A stretch of 8,061 nt of DNA. It comes from Candidatus Endomicrobiellum dinenymphae. GTDB taxonomy: Bacteria > Elusimicrobiota > Endomicrobiia > Endomicrobiales > Endomicrobiaceae. Positions 1-5,824 of this stretch are shown in pieces; the stretch's first letter is position 1, and each line of letters opens with the position of its first letter. The notes under the pieces are model-generated. The model was not told where the DNA came from and made no database searches. It saw only the letters and a list, made by a program, of their open reading frames with translations. Both the position numbers and the translations under genes were made by a program. The stretch is taken from contig JAIXNA010000036.1 in the NCBI GenBank assembly GCA_020328135.1, positions 1 to 8,061 of the forward strand, read 5' to 3'.

Positions 1-167
1 TTCCAAATCCAAATACTTGCGTTCGTATCCGTTATCTGTTTGTATCCGCTTTATCTTAAACGGATACTCTTTTGTTAATATCTCGAAAAATCTTGAGCGT
101 TTTTACTGTTTAATCTATCGTATTCTCTGCTAAATGCAAGTCTGCCTTTTGCATCTTGCATAATTTA
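1..167 (-). pseudogene. Decayed rve/DDE-type transposase fragment, frameshifted and cut by the window edge
   Basis: Read on the minus strand, positions 155 down to about 91 give DAKGRLAFSREYDRLNSKN followed by AQDF. After a one-base slip in the A-run at 86-90, the next frame continues FFEILTKEYPFKIKR and IQTDNGYE down to base 1. The pattern of a basic/aromatic stretch followed by FKIKxIQTDNGxE is typical of the integrase catalytic core (second Asp of the DDE triad, at 34-36) in IS481/IS3-like transposases. Neither frame is open across the whole piece: the first hits a stop at 75-77 and the second a stop at 103-105. A further in-frame stop lies upstream at 165-167, so no intact start region is present. 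The fragment continues leftward out of the window. I infer a dead insertion-sequence copy. The family assignment (IS481 rather than IS3) is uncertain, but the transposase identity is fairly secure from the TDNG context. Confidence 0.65.
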
Positions 168-259
168 CGCCAAACCTTTGGTGTTGGCTTCATTATACCA
201 ACTTTCAAAATGTGCAATGTGTGTTTTTGAGATTTTTCAGTATCTAGAGAGTCGTGGCA
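168..259. other. Non-coding stretch between transposase remnant and lepA promoter
   Basis: No open frame of convincing composition is seen. On the minus strand the frame that continues from the transposase fragment reads HFESWYNEANTKGLA (about 168-212) before the stop at 165-167. This faintly resembles the WYNxxRPHxxLG region near the C-terminus of IS3/IS481 transposases, but in the wrong order for a single element. It may be more transposon debris or chance. Confidence 0.3.
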
Positions 260-289
260 TTGCCGTTCCCTTCAATCATATGATACAAT
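260..289 (+). promoter_or_regulatory. Putative lepA promoter (extended -10)
   Basis: TACAAT at 284-289 is preceded by TGA at 281-283, giving an extended -10 (TGnTACAAT). TTGCCG at 260-265 is a weak -35 (four of six matches to TTGACA) with an 18-base spacer. Initiation near 296 would leave an mRNA leader of about 25 bases before the lepA start at 322, room enough for its ribosome binding site. This is pattern matching only. Confidence 0.45.
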
Positions 290-308
290 AACAAGATGCG
301 TACTAAAT

Positions 309-315
309 GAGGAAG
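309..315 (+). promoter_or_regulatory. Ribosome binding site deciding the lepA start
   Basis: GAGGAAG sits just upstream of the ATG at 322, with about 8 bases between its AGGA core and that codon. It lies inside the reading frame if translation began at the ATG at 307, which has no comparable site before it. This supports 322 as the real start. Confidence 0.75.
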
Positions 316-321
316 AACGTA

Positions 322-2109
322 ATGCCTAATATAAGAAATTTTTGCATCATAGCGCACATAGATCACGGTAAGAGTACACTTGCTGACAGACTGCTTGAAT
401 ACACCGGAACAATTTCCAGCAGAGAAATGAAAGAACAGATTCTTGATGATATGGAGCTTGAAAGAGAAAGAGGAATAACAATAAAAGCCAAGGCCGTAAG
501 AATGAATTATACTGCTAAAAACGGCGAGAAATATGTTTTAAATTTAATTGACACTCCGGGTCATGTGGACTTTACCTATGAAGTTTCAAGAGCTCTTGCA
601 GCATGCGAGGGCGCGATTTTAGTTATAGACGCTACTCAGGGCGTAGAAGCTCAGACTCTTGCAAATACAATGCTTGCAAAAAATGCAAAACTCAAAATAG
701 TGCCTGTAATAAATAAAATAGATTTACCTACTGCCGATATAGATAGCGCTTATGAACAAATGAAAGAAGGTCTTGATGTTGACGCAGAACCTATCCTCGC
801 AAGCGCTAAAGAAGGTATAGGTATTGGTGAAATAGTTGATTCTATAATTGCAAATATTCCTCCTGCAATAGTTGTAAAAGAAGAGCCGTTGTCAGCTTTA
901 ATTTTTGATTCATTTTATGATTCTTATCGCGGTGTTATAGTCATTATAAGAGTGTTTGGCGGTAGAATTCGTAAAAATATGAAAGTAAAATTTGTGGCAT
1001 CAGATGTAGAACATGAAGCGCTTGAAGTTGGATATATGAAAATAAAAATGGTCGAGTCCGATGAACTTTCTTCAGGAGATGTAGGCTATGTTGTAGCCGG
1101 CATAAAAGATATAAGGGATATAAAAATCGGCGATACAATTACCGAAAGTATAAACCCGACAAAACATCCTCACGAAGGGTACAAAGAAATAAATCCTTTT
1201 GTTTTTGCAGGTCTTTATCCAAATAGCGCATCTGGGTATGACGGTTTAAAAATGGCTTTAGAAAAATTAAAACTTTCAGATTCATCTCTTGTTTATTTTC
1301 CTGAAACCTCGGTAGCTTTGGGATTTGGTTTTAGATGCGGATTTTTAGGATCTTTGCATTTGGAAATAGTTAAAGAAAGACTCGAAAGAGAGTTTGGTTT
1401 AAATCTTTTGGTTACAGCTCCAAACGTTGTATATAAGGTAAAAACTAGAGACTCAATTATAGCAATAGATAATCCTGCAAGATTTCCAAACAACGCAGAT
1501 ATCGGAGAAATTTGGGAACCTTACGTTAAGGCAACCATAATTTGCCCGATTGAGTATTTAGGAGCTATGCTTGAGCTGTGCCAAAAAAGAAGAGGCAAGC
1601 AGATATCGATGAGGTACATGAACACTAAAATAACTGTATTAAAATATCATATGCCTCTTGCTGAAATTATCGTAGGTTTTTATGATGCTCTAAAATCAGT
1701 TTCCAAAGGATATGCTTCTTTTGATTACAAGCATGTAGGACATCAACAGGGAGATTTGGTCAAACTAGAAATTATGATAAACACGGAAGTCGTTGATGCT
1801 TTTACGATTATTGCTCATAAAGATAAAATCCAGACTGTCGCCCATTATCTTACTGAAAAACTTAGGAGTATTATACCAAGACACATGTTTGAAATTCCTA
1901 TACAGGCAAAAGTGAACAATAAAATAATCGCTAGAGAAACAATATCTGCAATGCGTAAAGACGTTCTTGCAAAATGTTACGGCGGCGATATATCAAGAAA
2001 GCGTAAACTTCTTGAGAAACAAAAAGAAGGTAAGCGTAAGATGAGACAGTTTGGAAGGGTAGAGATTCCGCCGGAGGCATTTGTTGCTGTTCTCGGGATA
2101 GAAGATTAA
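322..2109 (+). CDS. lepA: Elongation factor 4 (LepA), ribosome-associated translational GTPase
   Basis: LepA/EF-4 is a GTPase of the EF-G type that binds the ribosome; it is linked to back-translocation and to initiation or assembly of ribosomes. From the ATG at 322 the protein has 595 residues, close to the family norm of about 600. GTPase motifs are all present: G1 AHIDHGKST (11-19), the RERGITIK switch (48-55, Thr53), DTPGH (77-81), NKID (131-134) and SAK (161-163). EF-G-like domains II, III and V follow. The C-terminal part is the LepA-specific domain, with GGDISRKRKLL and a basic GKRKMRQFG stretch near the end. The frame is also open from an ATG at 307, but family members begin M-x-NIRNFxIIAHIDHGKST, which matches 322, and the ribosome binding site at 309-315 agrees. 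The next gene downstream is lepB, a neighbour pair common in bacteria, but a 188-base gap suggests lepB has its own promoter here. Confidence 0.97.
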   Translation: MPNIRNFCIIAHIDHGKSTLADRLLEYTGTISSREMKEQILDDMELERERGITIKAKAVRMNYTAKNGEKYVLNLIDTPGHVDFTYEVSRALAACEGAILVIDATQGVEAQTLANTMLAKNAKLKIVPVINKIDLPTADIDSAYEQMKEGLDVDAEPILASAKEGIGIGEIVDSIIANIPPAIVVKEEPLSALIFDSFYDSYRGVIVIIRVFGGRIRKNMKVKFVASDVEHEALEVGYMKIKMVESDELSSGDVGYVVAGIKDIRDIKIGDTITESINPTKHPHEGYKEINPFVFAGLYPNSASGYDGLKMALEKLKLSDSSLVYFPETSVALGFGFRCGFLGSLHLEIVKERLEREFGLNLLVTAPNVVYKVKTRDSIIAIDNPARFPNNADIGEIWEPYVKATIICPIEYLGAMLELCQKRRGKQISMRYMNTKITVLKYHMPLAEIIVGFYDALKSVSKGYASFDYKHVGHQQGDLVKLEIMINTEVVDAFTIIAHKDKIQTVAHYLTEKLRSIIPRHMFEIPIQAKVNNKIIARETISAMRKDVLAKCYGGDISRKRKLLEKQKEGKRKMRQFGRVEIPPEAFVAVLGIED

Positions 2110-2140
2110 TTGATTATTTTTTGTTCTTATATGCTATACT
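2110..2140 (+). promoter_or_regulatory. Possible promoter for the lepB-nfeD-qmcA unit
   Basis: TATACT at 2135-2140 preceded by TGC at 2132-2134 makes a good extended -10. The only -35-like hexamer is TTGATT at 2110-2115, abutting the lepA stop, with a long 19-base spacer. The -10 lies inside the left arm of the palindrome at 2134-2156. Transcription from here would give a leader of about 150 bases before lepB. It is a reasonable but unproven candidate. Confidence 0.4.
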
Positions 2141-2156
2141 CCACTGCGGAGTATAG
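2134..2156. repeat. Perfect 9-bp inverted repeat (palindrome) downstream of lepA
   Basis: CTATACTCC (2134-2142) and GGAGTATAG (2148-2156) are exact reverse complements separated by the 5-base loop ACTGC. There is no T-run on the 3' side on either strand (the T-rich tract is 5' of it on the + strand), so it does not look like a standard intrinsic terminator of lepA. It overlaps a candidate -10 and start region, which would suit an operator. A Rho-independent end without U-tract, or an mRNA-stabilising hairpin, remains possible. Confidence 0.6.
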
Positions 2157-2237
2157 TCTAACTGCAAGATGGTGTGTTTACGTGTTGCTAAGTTAATTCA
2201 AAATTCGTGCTAGAAGTGCATTTTATTTGTTGCTGTC

Positions 2238-2269
2238 AATCCTTGAGAAAAGAAAATCTCCAAAGGATT
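2238..2269 (+). repeat. Imperfect hairpin in the lepB leader
   Basis: AATCCTT-GAGA (2238-2248) can pair with TCTC-(CA)-AAGGATT (2257-2269), giving 11 base pairs with a two-base bulge and an A-rich 8-base loop (2249-2256). It ends about 14 bases before the lepB ribosome binding site. It could shape the leader of the lepB mRNA. I see no riboswitch consensus in it and no U-tract that would make it a terminator. Confidence 0.45.
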
Positions 2270-2282
2270 TATAAAATATCAA

Positions 2283-2288
2283 AAGAGG
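2283..2288 (+). promoter_or_regulatory. Ribosome binding site supporting the GTG start of lepB
   Basis: AAGAGG lies 9 bases before the GTG at 2298. The alternative in-frame ATG at 2328 is preceded only by a pyrimidine-rich stretch with no such site. Confidence 0.65.
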
Positions 2289-2297
2289 CGCATTCTT

Positions 2298-3080
2298 GTG
2301 AAGTTTTACTTTTTTTCTCGTTTCTCTATGGAGTTTTATCTTTTTTTTGCAGGGTGTGTTCTTTTTGTAATAGCCATGATAATGCTAACCACAAAAAAAT
2401 ATTTTAAAACCGAAACATCCGAAAAATTATTTAAAAATGTTTATCCATGGGTTGACACAGGTTGGACAGCGCTTATAATAGCGTCTTTCATTATGTTTTT
2501 CTTTGTTCAAGCTTTTAAAATTCCGTCGGGTAGTATGAGAAACACTCTTTTAGAAGGCGATCGTCTTTTTGTAAACAAATTGATTTACGGCTTTAAAATT
2601 CCGTTCACAAGCGATGGAAAGCGTTATATGCCTTTCCGAAATGTAAATCGTGGAGATATAGTTGTCTTTCAGTGTCCTCCTGAAGCTTTAGAGATTTCTG
2701 AAAGAGAAAAAGGCATAACGAAAGATTTCATAAAAAGATGTATAGCTGTGGCAGGCGATAAAGTGGAAATAAAAAATAAAGAACTTTTTGTAAATGACGT
2801 TTGCAGTGGAGATTCTTATGCGGTTTTTAACGACACTGCAATTCGACAAAGTTTCGATTTGTTTGCAAGCAACAAAGATTATCAAGAATCTTGGGAAAAA
2901 GGCAGCTTTAAATCTATGTCAGCAATAAGAGATAATTTCGGACCTGTAATTATTCCCAAAGGACATTATATGATGATGGGCGATAATAGAGATTTTTCTT
3001 TTGATTCTCGTTTTTGGGGGCCTTTGCCTGATAAGTACGTGAAAGGCAAAGCATTGCTGCTATATTGGAGAGTTATATGA
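2298..3080 (+). CDS. lepB: Signal peptidase I
   Basis: This is the membrane-bound serine/lysine protease that cleaves signal peptides from preproteins exported through Sec or Tat. The 260-residue protein has two N-terminal hydrophobic segments (about 12-30 and 55-72), as in the E. coli-type enzyme, followed by the extracytoplasmic catalytic domain. The nucleophile box reads IPSGSM (75-80), with Ser79 as the likely nucleophile; it continues RNTLLEGD, where most homologues have a proline after the Met. The general-base lysine is Lys146 in KRCIAVAGD (146-154). The C-terminal box GDNRDFSFDSRFWGP (228-242) is nearly canonical, with Phe where Asn is usual in NRDNS. A family-variable insert of about 50 residues (165-215) lies between the last two boxes. 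The start is GTG, chosen from its upstream AAGAGG. The stop overlaps the nfeD start by ATGA, implying translational coupling. Identity is firm. Confidence 0.95.
   Translation: MKFYFFSRFSMEFYLFFAGCVLFVIAMIMLTTKKYFKTETSEKLFKNVYPWVDTGWTALIIASFIMFFFVQAFKIPSGSMRNTLLEGDRLFVNKLIYGFKIPFTSDGKRYMPFRNVNRGDIVVFQCPPEALEISEREKGITKDFIKRCIAVAGDKVEIKNKELFVNDVCSGDSYAVFNDTAIRQSFDLFASNKDYQESWEKGSFKSMSAIRDNFGPVIIPKGHYMMMGDNRDFSFDSRFWGPLPDKYVKGKALLLYWRVI
3067..3070 (+). promoter_or_regulatory. Ribosome binding site deciding the nfeD start
   Basis: GGAG inside the last codons of lepB lies 6 bases before the ATG at 3077. A TTG start at 3065 is open in the same frame, but it would overlap this site and has none of its own. 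Confidence 0.7.
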
Positions 3081-3505
3081 CGTGGATTGCTTGGATTGTG
3101 ATTGCAGTTGTTCTAATAATTTTTGAAATAGCAACGACATCGATTTTTTTCTTTATCTGTCTTGCTATGGGCTCGGCTTTTGCGGCAGCAATATCTTGTT
3201 TTACTGATTCAAGTTTGTTGCAATTTACGATTTTTTTAATTATTTCTATCCTGGCTTTGTATCTTGTAAGACCTATCTTTAAAAAAATGATAAGCAAATC
3301 TAAAACTGTCAGCTCAAATGTAGATGCTCTTATTGGGGCAGAAGCTATAGTTACGGAAAAGATAATGCCTTTAAAGTCGGGTTTCGTAAAAATTTCAAGC
3401 GAGATATGGAGAGCTGAGTCTGACGTTGATATTGAAATCGGCGAAGTGGTAATAATAAAAAAAGTAAGCGGAACGATGCTTGTTGTTGAAAAAATAGGGG
3501 GATAA
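3077..3505 (+). CDS. NfeD-family membrane protein (short form)
   Basis: The 142-residue protein has three hydrophobic helices (about 3-18, 22-42 and 47-66), then a soluble C-terminal domain of about 60 residues that fits the NfeD OB-fold. The pattern GxVxIxxExWxAxS (102-115) followed by IGEVVIIKKVSGTMLVVEKI (121-140) is the family hallmark. Short NfeD proteins lack the N-terminal ClpP-like serine protease domain of long NfeD; none is present here. They are typically encoded beside SPFH/stomatin proteins and are thought to act with them in membrane organisation or quality control. That is the case here, since the stomatin gene begins one base after this stop. The start at 3077 overlaps the lepB stop (ATGA) and has its own GGAG, so I prefer it over a TTG at 3065. 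The exact biochemical function is not established for the family. Confidence 0.88.
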   Translation: MTWIAWIVIAVVLIIFEIATTSIFFFICLAMGSAFAAAISCFTDSSLLQFTIFLIISILALYLVRPIFKKMISKSKTVSSNVDALIGAEAIVTEKIMPLKSGFVKISSEIWRAESDVDIEIGEVVIIKKVSGTMLVVEKIGG

Positions 3506-3506
3506 T

Positions 3507-4433
3507 ATGTCTATTCTTTTTGTTGTCGTAGTTTTAGTTTTTGCGGTTATTTTTGTGGCAAGTTCTATAAAAATAATAAGACAGTATGAAAAAGGACTTG
3601 TTGAAACTCTAGGCAAGTATACAAGCACGAGAGGCTCGGGCGCAAATATTATAATTCCTATGTTTCAAAGAATGGTGATTGTTGATATGAGAGAGCGCGT
3701 TATAGACGTTCCGCCACAGAGCGTTATTACGAAAGATAACGTTTCTGTAGTTGTTGATGCTATAATTTATTTTCAGGTTACAGATCCCGTGAAAGTTGTT
3801 TACAACATCGAGAATTTTGCGCTTGCAGCTTTAAAACTTGCGCAGACAAATTTAAGAAATGTAATTGGAGATATGGAGTTAGACAGTACGCTTACATCCA
3901 GAGAAAAAATCAATACGCAGTTAAGGGTTGTAATGGACGAAGCTACGGATAAATGGGGTGTAAAAGTTACAAAACTTGAAATACAAAAAATCGATCCGCC
4001 AAGAGATATCACAGATGCTATGTCAAAGCAGATGAAAGCCGAAAGAGAAAAAAGAGCAAATATTTTAGAAGCGGAGGGTTTAAGACAAGCTGCAATTCTT
4101 AAGGCTGAAGGCGAAAAGCAGGCTGTAATTCTTGATGCAGAAGCTGTGAAAGAAAAACAAGTTTTAGAAGCTGCGGGCGAAGCCGAAGCAATAAAACAGG
4201 TTGCCGAAGCGGAAAAATATAAAATCGAAGTGGTTTATAATGCCATACACGAAGGTAGACCTACGAACGATCTTCTCGCCATTAAGTATCTTGAAACTCT
4301 TGGAAAAGTTGCGGACGGTCGAGCAACAAAGATTTTCTTACCGTTAGAAACTGCCGGTGTTACAGCGTCAATAGGCGGGATAGCCGAACTTTTTAAAGAT
4401 AATGCAAAATTATCAAAATCGGTCTCCAAATAA
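3507..4433 (+). CDS. qmcA: SPFH/stomatin-family membrane protein, paraslipin (QmcA-like)
   Basis: The 308-residue protein has an N-terminal hydrophobic anchor (2-20), an SPFH/Band 7 domain (about 22-185) and a long Ala/Glu/Lys-rich helical segment (about 170-245) that should form a coiled coil for oligomerisation. Typical SPFH features are QYEKGLVETLGKY (26-38), DVPPQSVITKDNVSV (67-81) and LEIQKIDPP (157-165). The repeated pattern ILEAEGLRQAAILKAEGEKQ (186-205) and the ending PLETAGVTASIGGIAELFKD (279-298) closely match E. coli QmcA as I remember it, so the paraslipin branch fits better than HflK/HflC or prohibitin. Members build ring- or cage-like assemblies at the inner membrane and pair with NfeD proteins. 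GGGGGA at 3497-3502 is a strong ribosome binding site at the end of nfeD. Co-transcription with nfeD, and by extension lepB, is inferred from the spacing. The symbol is by similarity. Confidence 0.9.
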   Translation: MSILFVVVVLVFAVIFVASSIKIIRQYEKGLVETLGKYTSTRGSGANIIIPMFQRMVIVDMRERVIDVPPQSVITKDNVSVVVDAIIYFQVTDPVKVVYNIENFALAALKLAQTNLRNVIGDMELDSTLTSREKINTQLRVVMDEATDKWGVKVTKLEIQKIDPPRDITDAMSKQMKAEREKRANILEAEGLRQAAILKAEGEKQAVILDAEAVKEKQVLEAAGEAEAIKQVAEAEKYKIEVVYNAIHEGRPTNDLLAIKYLETLGKVADGRATKIFLPLETAGVTASIGGIAELFKDNAKLSKSVSK

Positions 4434-4571
4434 ATTTTATCAGTTGTAGTTGTTCCCTTTTTCTGAAAGAGATGGCGATGCCTTTGGCATTGGCGGGTTA
4501 TGCGTTGTTAGCATTAGGAATTACCTCTCTCGTAGTAAAATGCTTTTTATGTATTTTTCAAGTAATAAAAT
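4434..4571. other. qmcA-hemW intergenic region with a small hairpin and a possible 44-codon hydrophobic ORF
   Basis: No clear terminator is seen. A 7-bp stem with TTT loop (CGATGCC at 4475-4481 with GGCATTG at 4485-4491, one G-T pair) lies in a locally GC-richer patch. The + strand is open from an ATG at 4472 to a stop at 4604-4606, overlapping the start of hemW in another frame. Its first 24 residues (MAMPLALAGYALLALGITSL, then VVKC) form one convincing hydrophobic helix, but no good ribosome binding site precedes it and no homologue comes to mind. A weak TTAGGA-16-TAAAAT (4514-4541) could be a hemW promoter. Confidence 0.3.
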
Positions 4572-5684
4572 ATGTTAGGTTTATATATTCACATTCCATT
4601 TTGTAAACAAAAATGTTATTACTGCGATTTTTTCTCGGTAAAATATGACGTTGTTTTAGTTAATAAATACGTTGACGCTTTAATAAAACATGCAAGTCAA
4701 TTTAGGAACCAAAAAATAAATTCGATATATATTGGCGGTGGTACCCCATCTGTTTTATCCTTAAGACAACTCGAAAAACTTTTGCAGGCATTAAATAATA
4801 TTTTTGATTTATCGGAAGTTTGCGAATTTACATTTGAATTAAATCCCGAATCGACCTCAAGAGAAAAACTCTGTCTTCTTAAAAACTTTGGAGTAAATAG
4901 ATTGAGCATAGGTTTACAGGCTGTTGAGGATAAATCGCTTAAATTTTTAGGAAGAATACACGATTCTCAAACTTTTTGTAGCGCATATGACATAGCTAGA
5001 AAGGAAAGTTTTGATAATATCAATATTGATTTGATGTACGGACTTTCAAATCAGACGGTAAAAGAATGGGAAAGAGATTTAAAAAGAGTTTTGCTTTTTA
5101 ATAGCGAGCATTTATCGCTTTATCCTTTGTCAATTGAAGAGGGTACGCCTTTTTATTTAAACAGTGTTACTATAAACGACAATATTCAAAGAGATATGTA
5201 TGATAAAGCCGTAGAAGTTTTAGCCAGTAATGGTTATGTTCATTACGAAATTTCAAACTGGGCTAAACGAGGCAGAGAATCTTTTCACAATTCAAATTAT
5301 TGGCGTAATTTTGAATATATAGGTCTTGGCGCAGGCGCTGCAGGATATTTGATAAAGATAAGATATAAAAATATTGATGATATAGAAAAATATATTGCAG
5401 TATGTTCGTTACTGAAAGGCGTGCAAAGTAGATGCGGCAATGTATCTTCGTTAGAAATGGAATCGGAATATATAGGCGATGAACTTTATAAAACGGAAAA
5501 AATTATGCTAGGGCTAAGGCTTTTAAACGAAGGTGCAGACGTGAATTGTTTTAATAGTTTAGAACGCCAAACCGTACTTTTAGAATGTTTAAAAGATAAA
5601 ACACTAGAACAAAATAACGATGCAATAAAACTTTCCAAAGAATTTATATTTGTATTTAATCAAATCGTTTTAAAATTTATGTAA
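4572..5684 (+). CDS. hemW: HemW, radical-SAM heme chaperone (HemN-like)
   Basis: HemW proteins bind a [4Fe-4S] cluster and heme and deliver heme to target proteins; they are often mis-annotated as oxygen-independent coproporphyrinogen III oxidase. The 370-residue product starts with the family signature YIHIPFCKQKCYYCDF (5-20). Its CX3CX2C motif is Cys11, Cys15 and Cys18, and Phe20 stands where HemN has a fourth cysteine, which points to HemW rather than true HemN. Other family motifs are GGGTPS (55-60), FELNPES (88-94), RLSIGLQ (110-116), DLMYGL (153-158), YEISNWAK (225-232), HNSNYW (239-244) and GLGAGA (251-256). The C-terminal HemN_C-like region follows. Length is normal. The start fits the family exactly, but the ribosome binding site is weak (an A-rich AAGTAATAAAAT precedes the ATG), suggesting low expression. 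It lies 138 bases after qmcA and probably forms its own unit. Confidence 0.93.
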   Translation: MLGLYIHIPFCKQKCYYCDFFSVKYDVVLVNKYVDALIKHASQFRNQKINSIYIGGGTPSVLSLRQLEKLLQALNNIFDLSEVCEFTFELNPESTSREKLCLLKNFGVNRLSIGLQAVEDKSLKFLGRIHDSQTFCSAYDIARKESFDNINIDLMYGLSNQTVKEWERDLKRVLLFNSEHLSLYPLSIEEGTPFYLNSVTINDNIQRDMYDKAVEVLASNGYVHYEISNWAKRGRESFHNSNYWRNFEYIGLGAGAAGYLIKIRYKNIDDIEKYIAVCSLLKGVQSRCGNVSSLEMESEYIGDELYKTEKIMLGLRLLNEGADVNCFNSLERQTVLLECLKDKTLEQNNDAIKLSKEFIFVFNQIVLKFM

Positions 5685-5735
5685 CACGTCCTGCTAAATC
5701 GTTTAAAAGAAACATCGAAAAAAAGAAAGAAAAAG
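5685..5735. other. A-rich spacer between hemW and the secA promoter
   Basis: This is an AT-rich stretch with a purine run at about 5718-5735. I see no hairpin followed by a T-run that would end hemW transcription, so read-through into secA is possible. Confidence 0.3.
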
Positions 5736-5765
5736 TTGTCAAGATTAATCAATAAATTATATAAT
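5736..5765 (+). promoter_or_regulatory. secA promoter, near-consensus sigma-70 type
   Basis: TTGTCA at 5736-5741 matches the -35 consensus at five of six positions. TATAAT at 5760-5765 is a perfect -10, with an 18-base spacer. Initiation near 5772 gives a leader of about 53 bases. It is the best promoter in the window and suggests secA is transcribed independently and strongly. Confidence 0.75.
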
Positions 5766-5810
5766 CAACCGGTCAAAATAACAGATATAAATTAATACTC
5801 CGTAACGAAC

Positions 5811-5815
5811 AAGGA
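5811..5815 (+). promoter_or_regulatory. Ribosome binding site for the secA GTG start
   Basis: AAGGA ends 9 bases before the GTG at 5825. An ATG at 5815 overlaps it but is in another frame and abuts the AAGG with no spacing, so it is unlikely to be used. Confidence 0.65.
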
Positions 5816-5824
5816 TGGCTAAAC

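Noticed and set aside
2134..2156. Intrinsic terminator for lepA
   Set aside because: The stem is good but no T-run follows on the + strand; the T-rich tract is upstream of it.
2207..2407. 66-codon + strand ORF overlapping the start of lepB
   Set aside because: It is out of frame with lepB, has no ribosome binding site and encodes a cysteine/phenylalanine-rich sequence without recognisable features; it is a shadow of lepB and its leader.
3507..4433. HflK or HflC assignment for the SPFH gene
   Set aside because: It is a single gene paired with nfeD, not an hflK-hflC pair, and the C-terminal motif and LEAEG repeats match the paraslipin/QmcA branch.
4440..4514. 24-residue minus-strand ORF opposite the qmcA-hemW gap, with a fair AGAGG-like ribosome binding site
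   Set aside because: It is very short, with no promoter and no similarity that I recognise; chance is the simplest explanation.
4572..5684. Calling the radical-SAM gene hemN (coproporphyrinogen III dehydrogenase)
   Set aside because: The cluster motif is CX3CX2C followed by D-F, without the fourth cysteine of HemN, and the protein is HemW-sized (370 residues).
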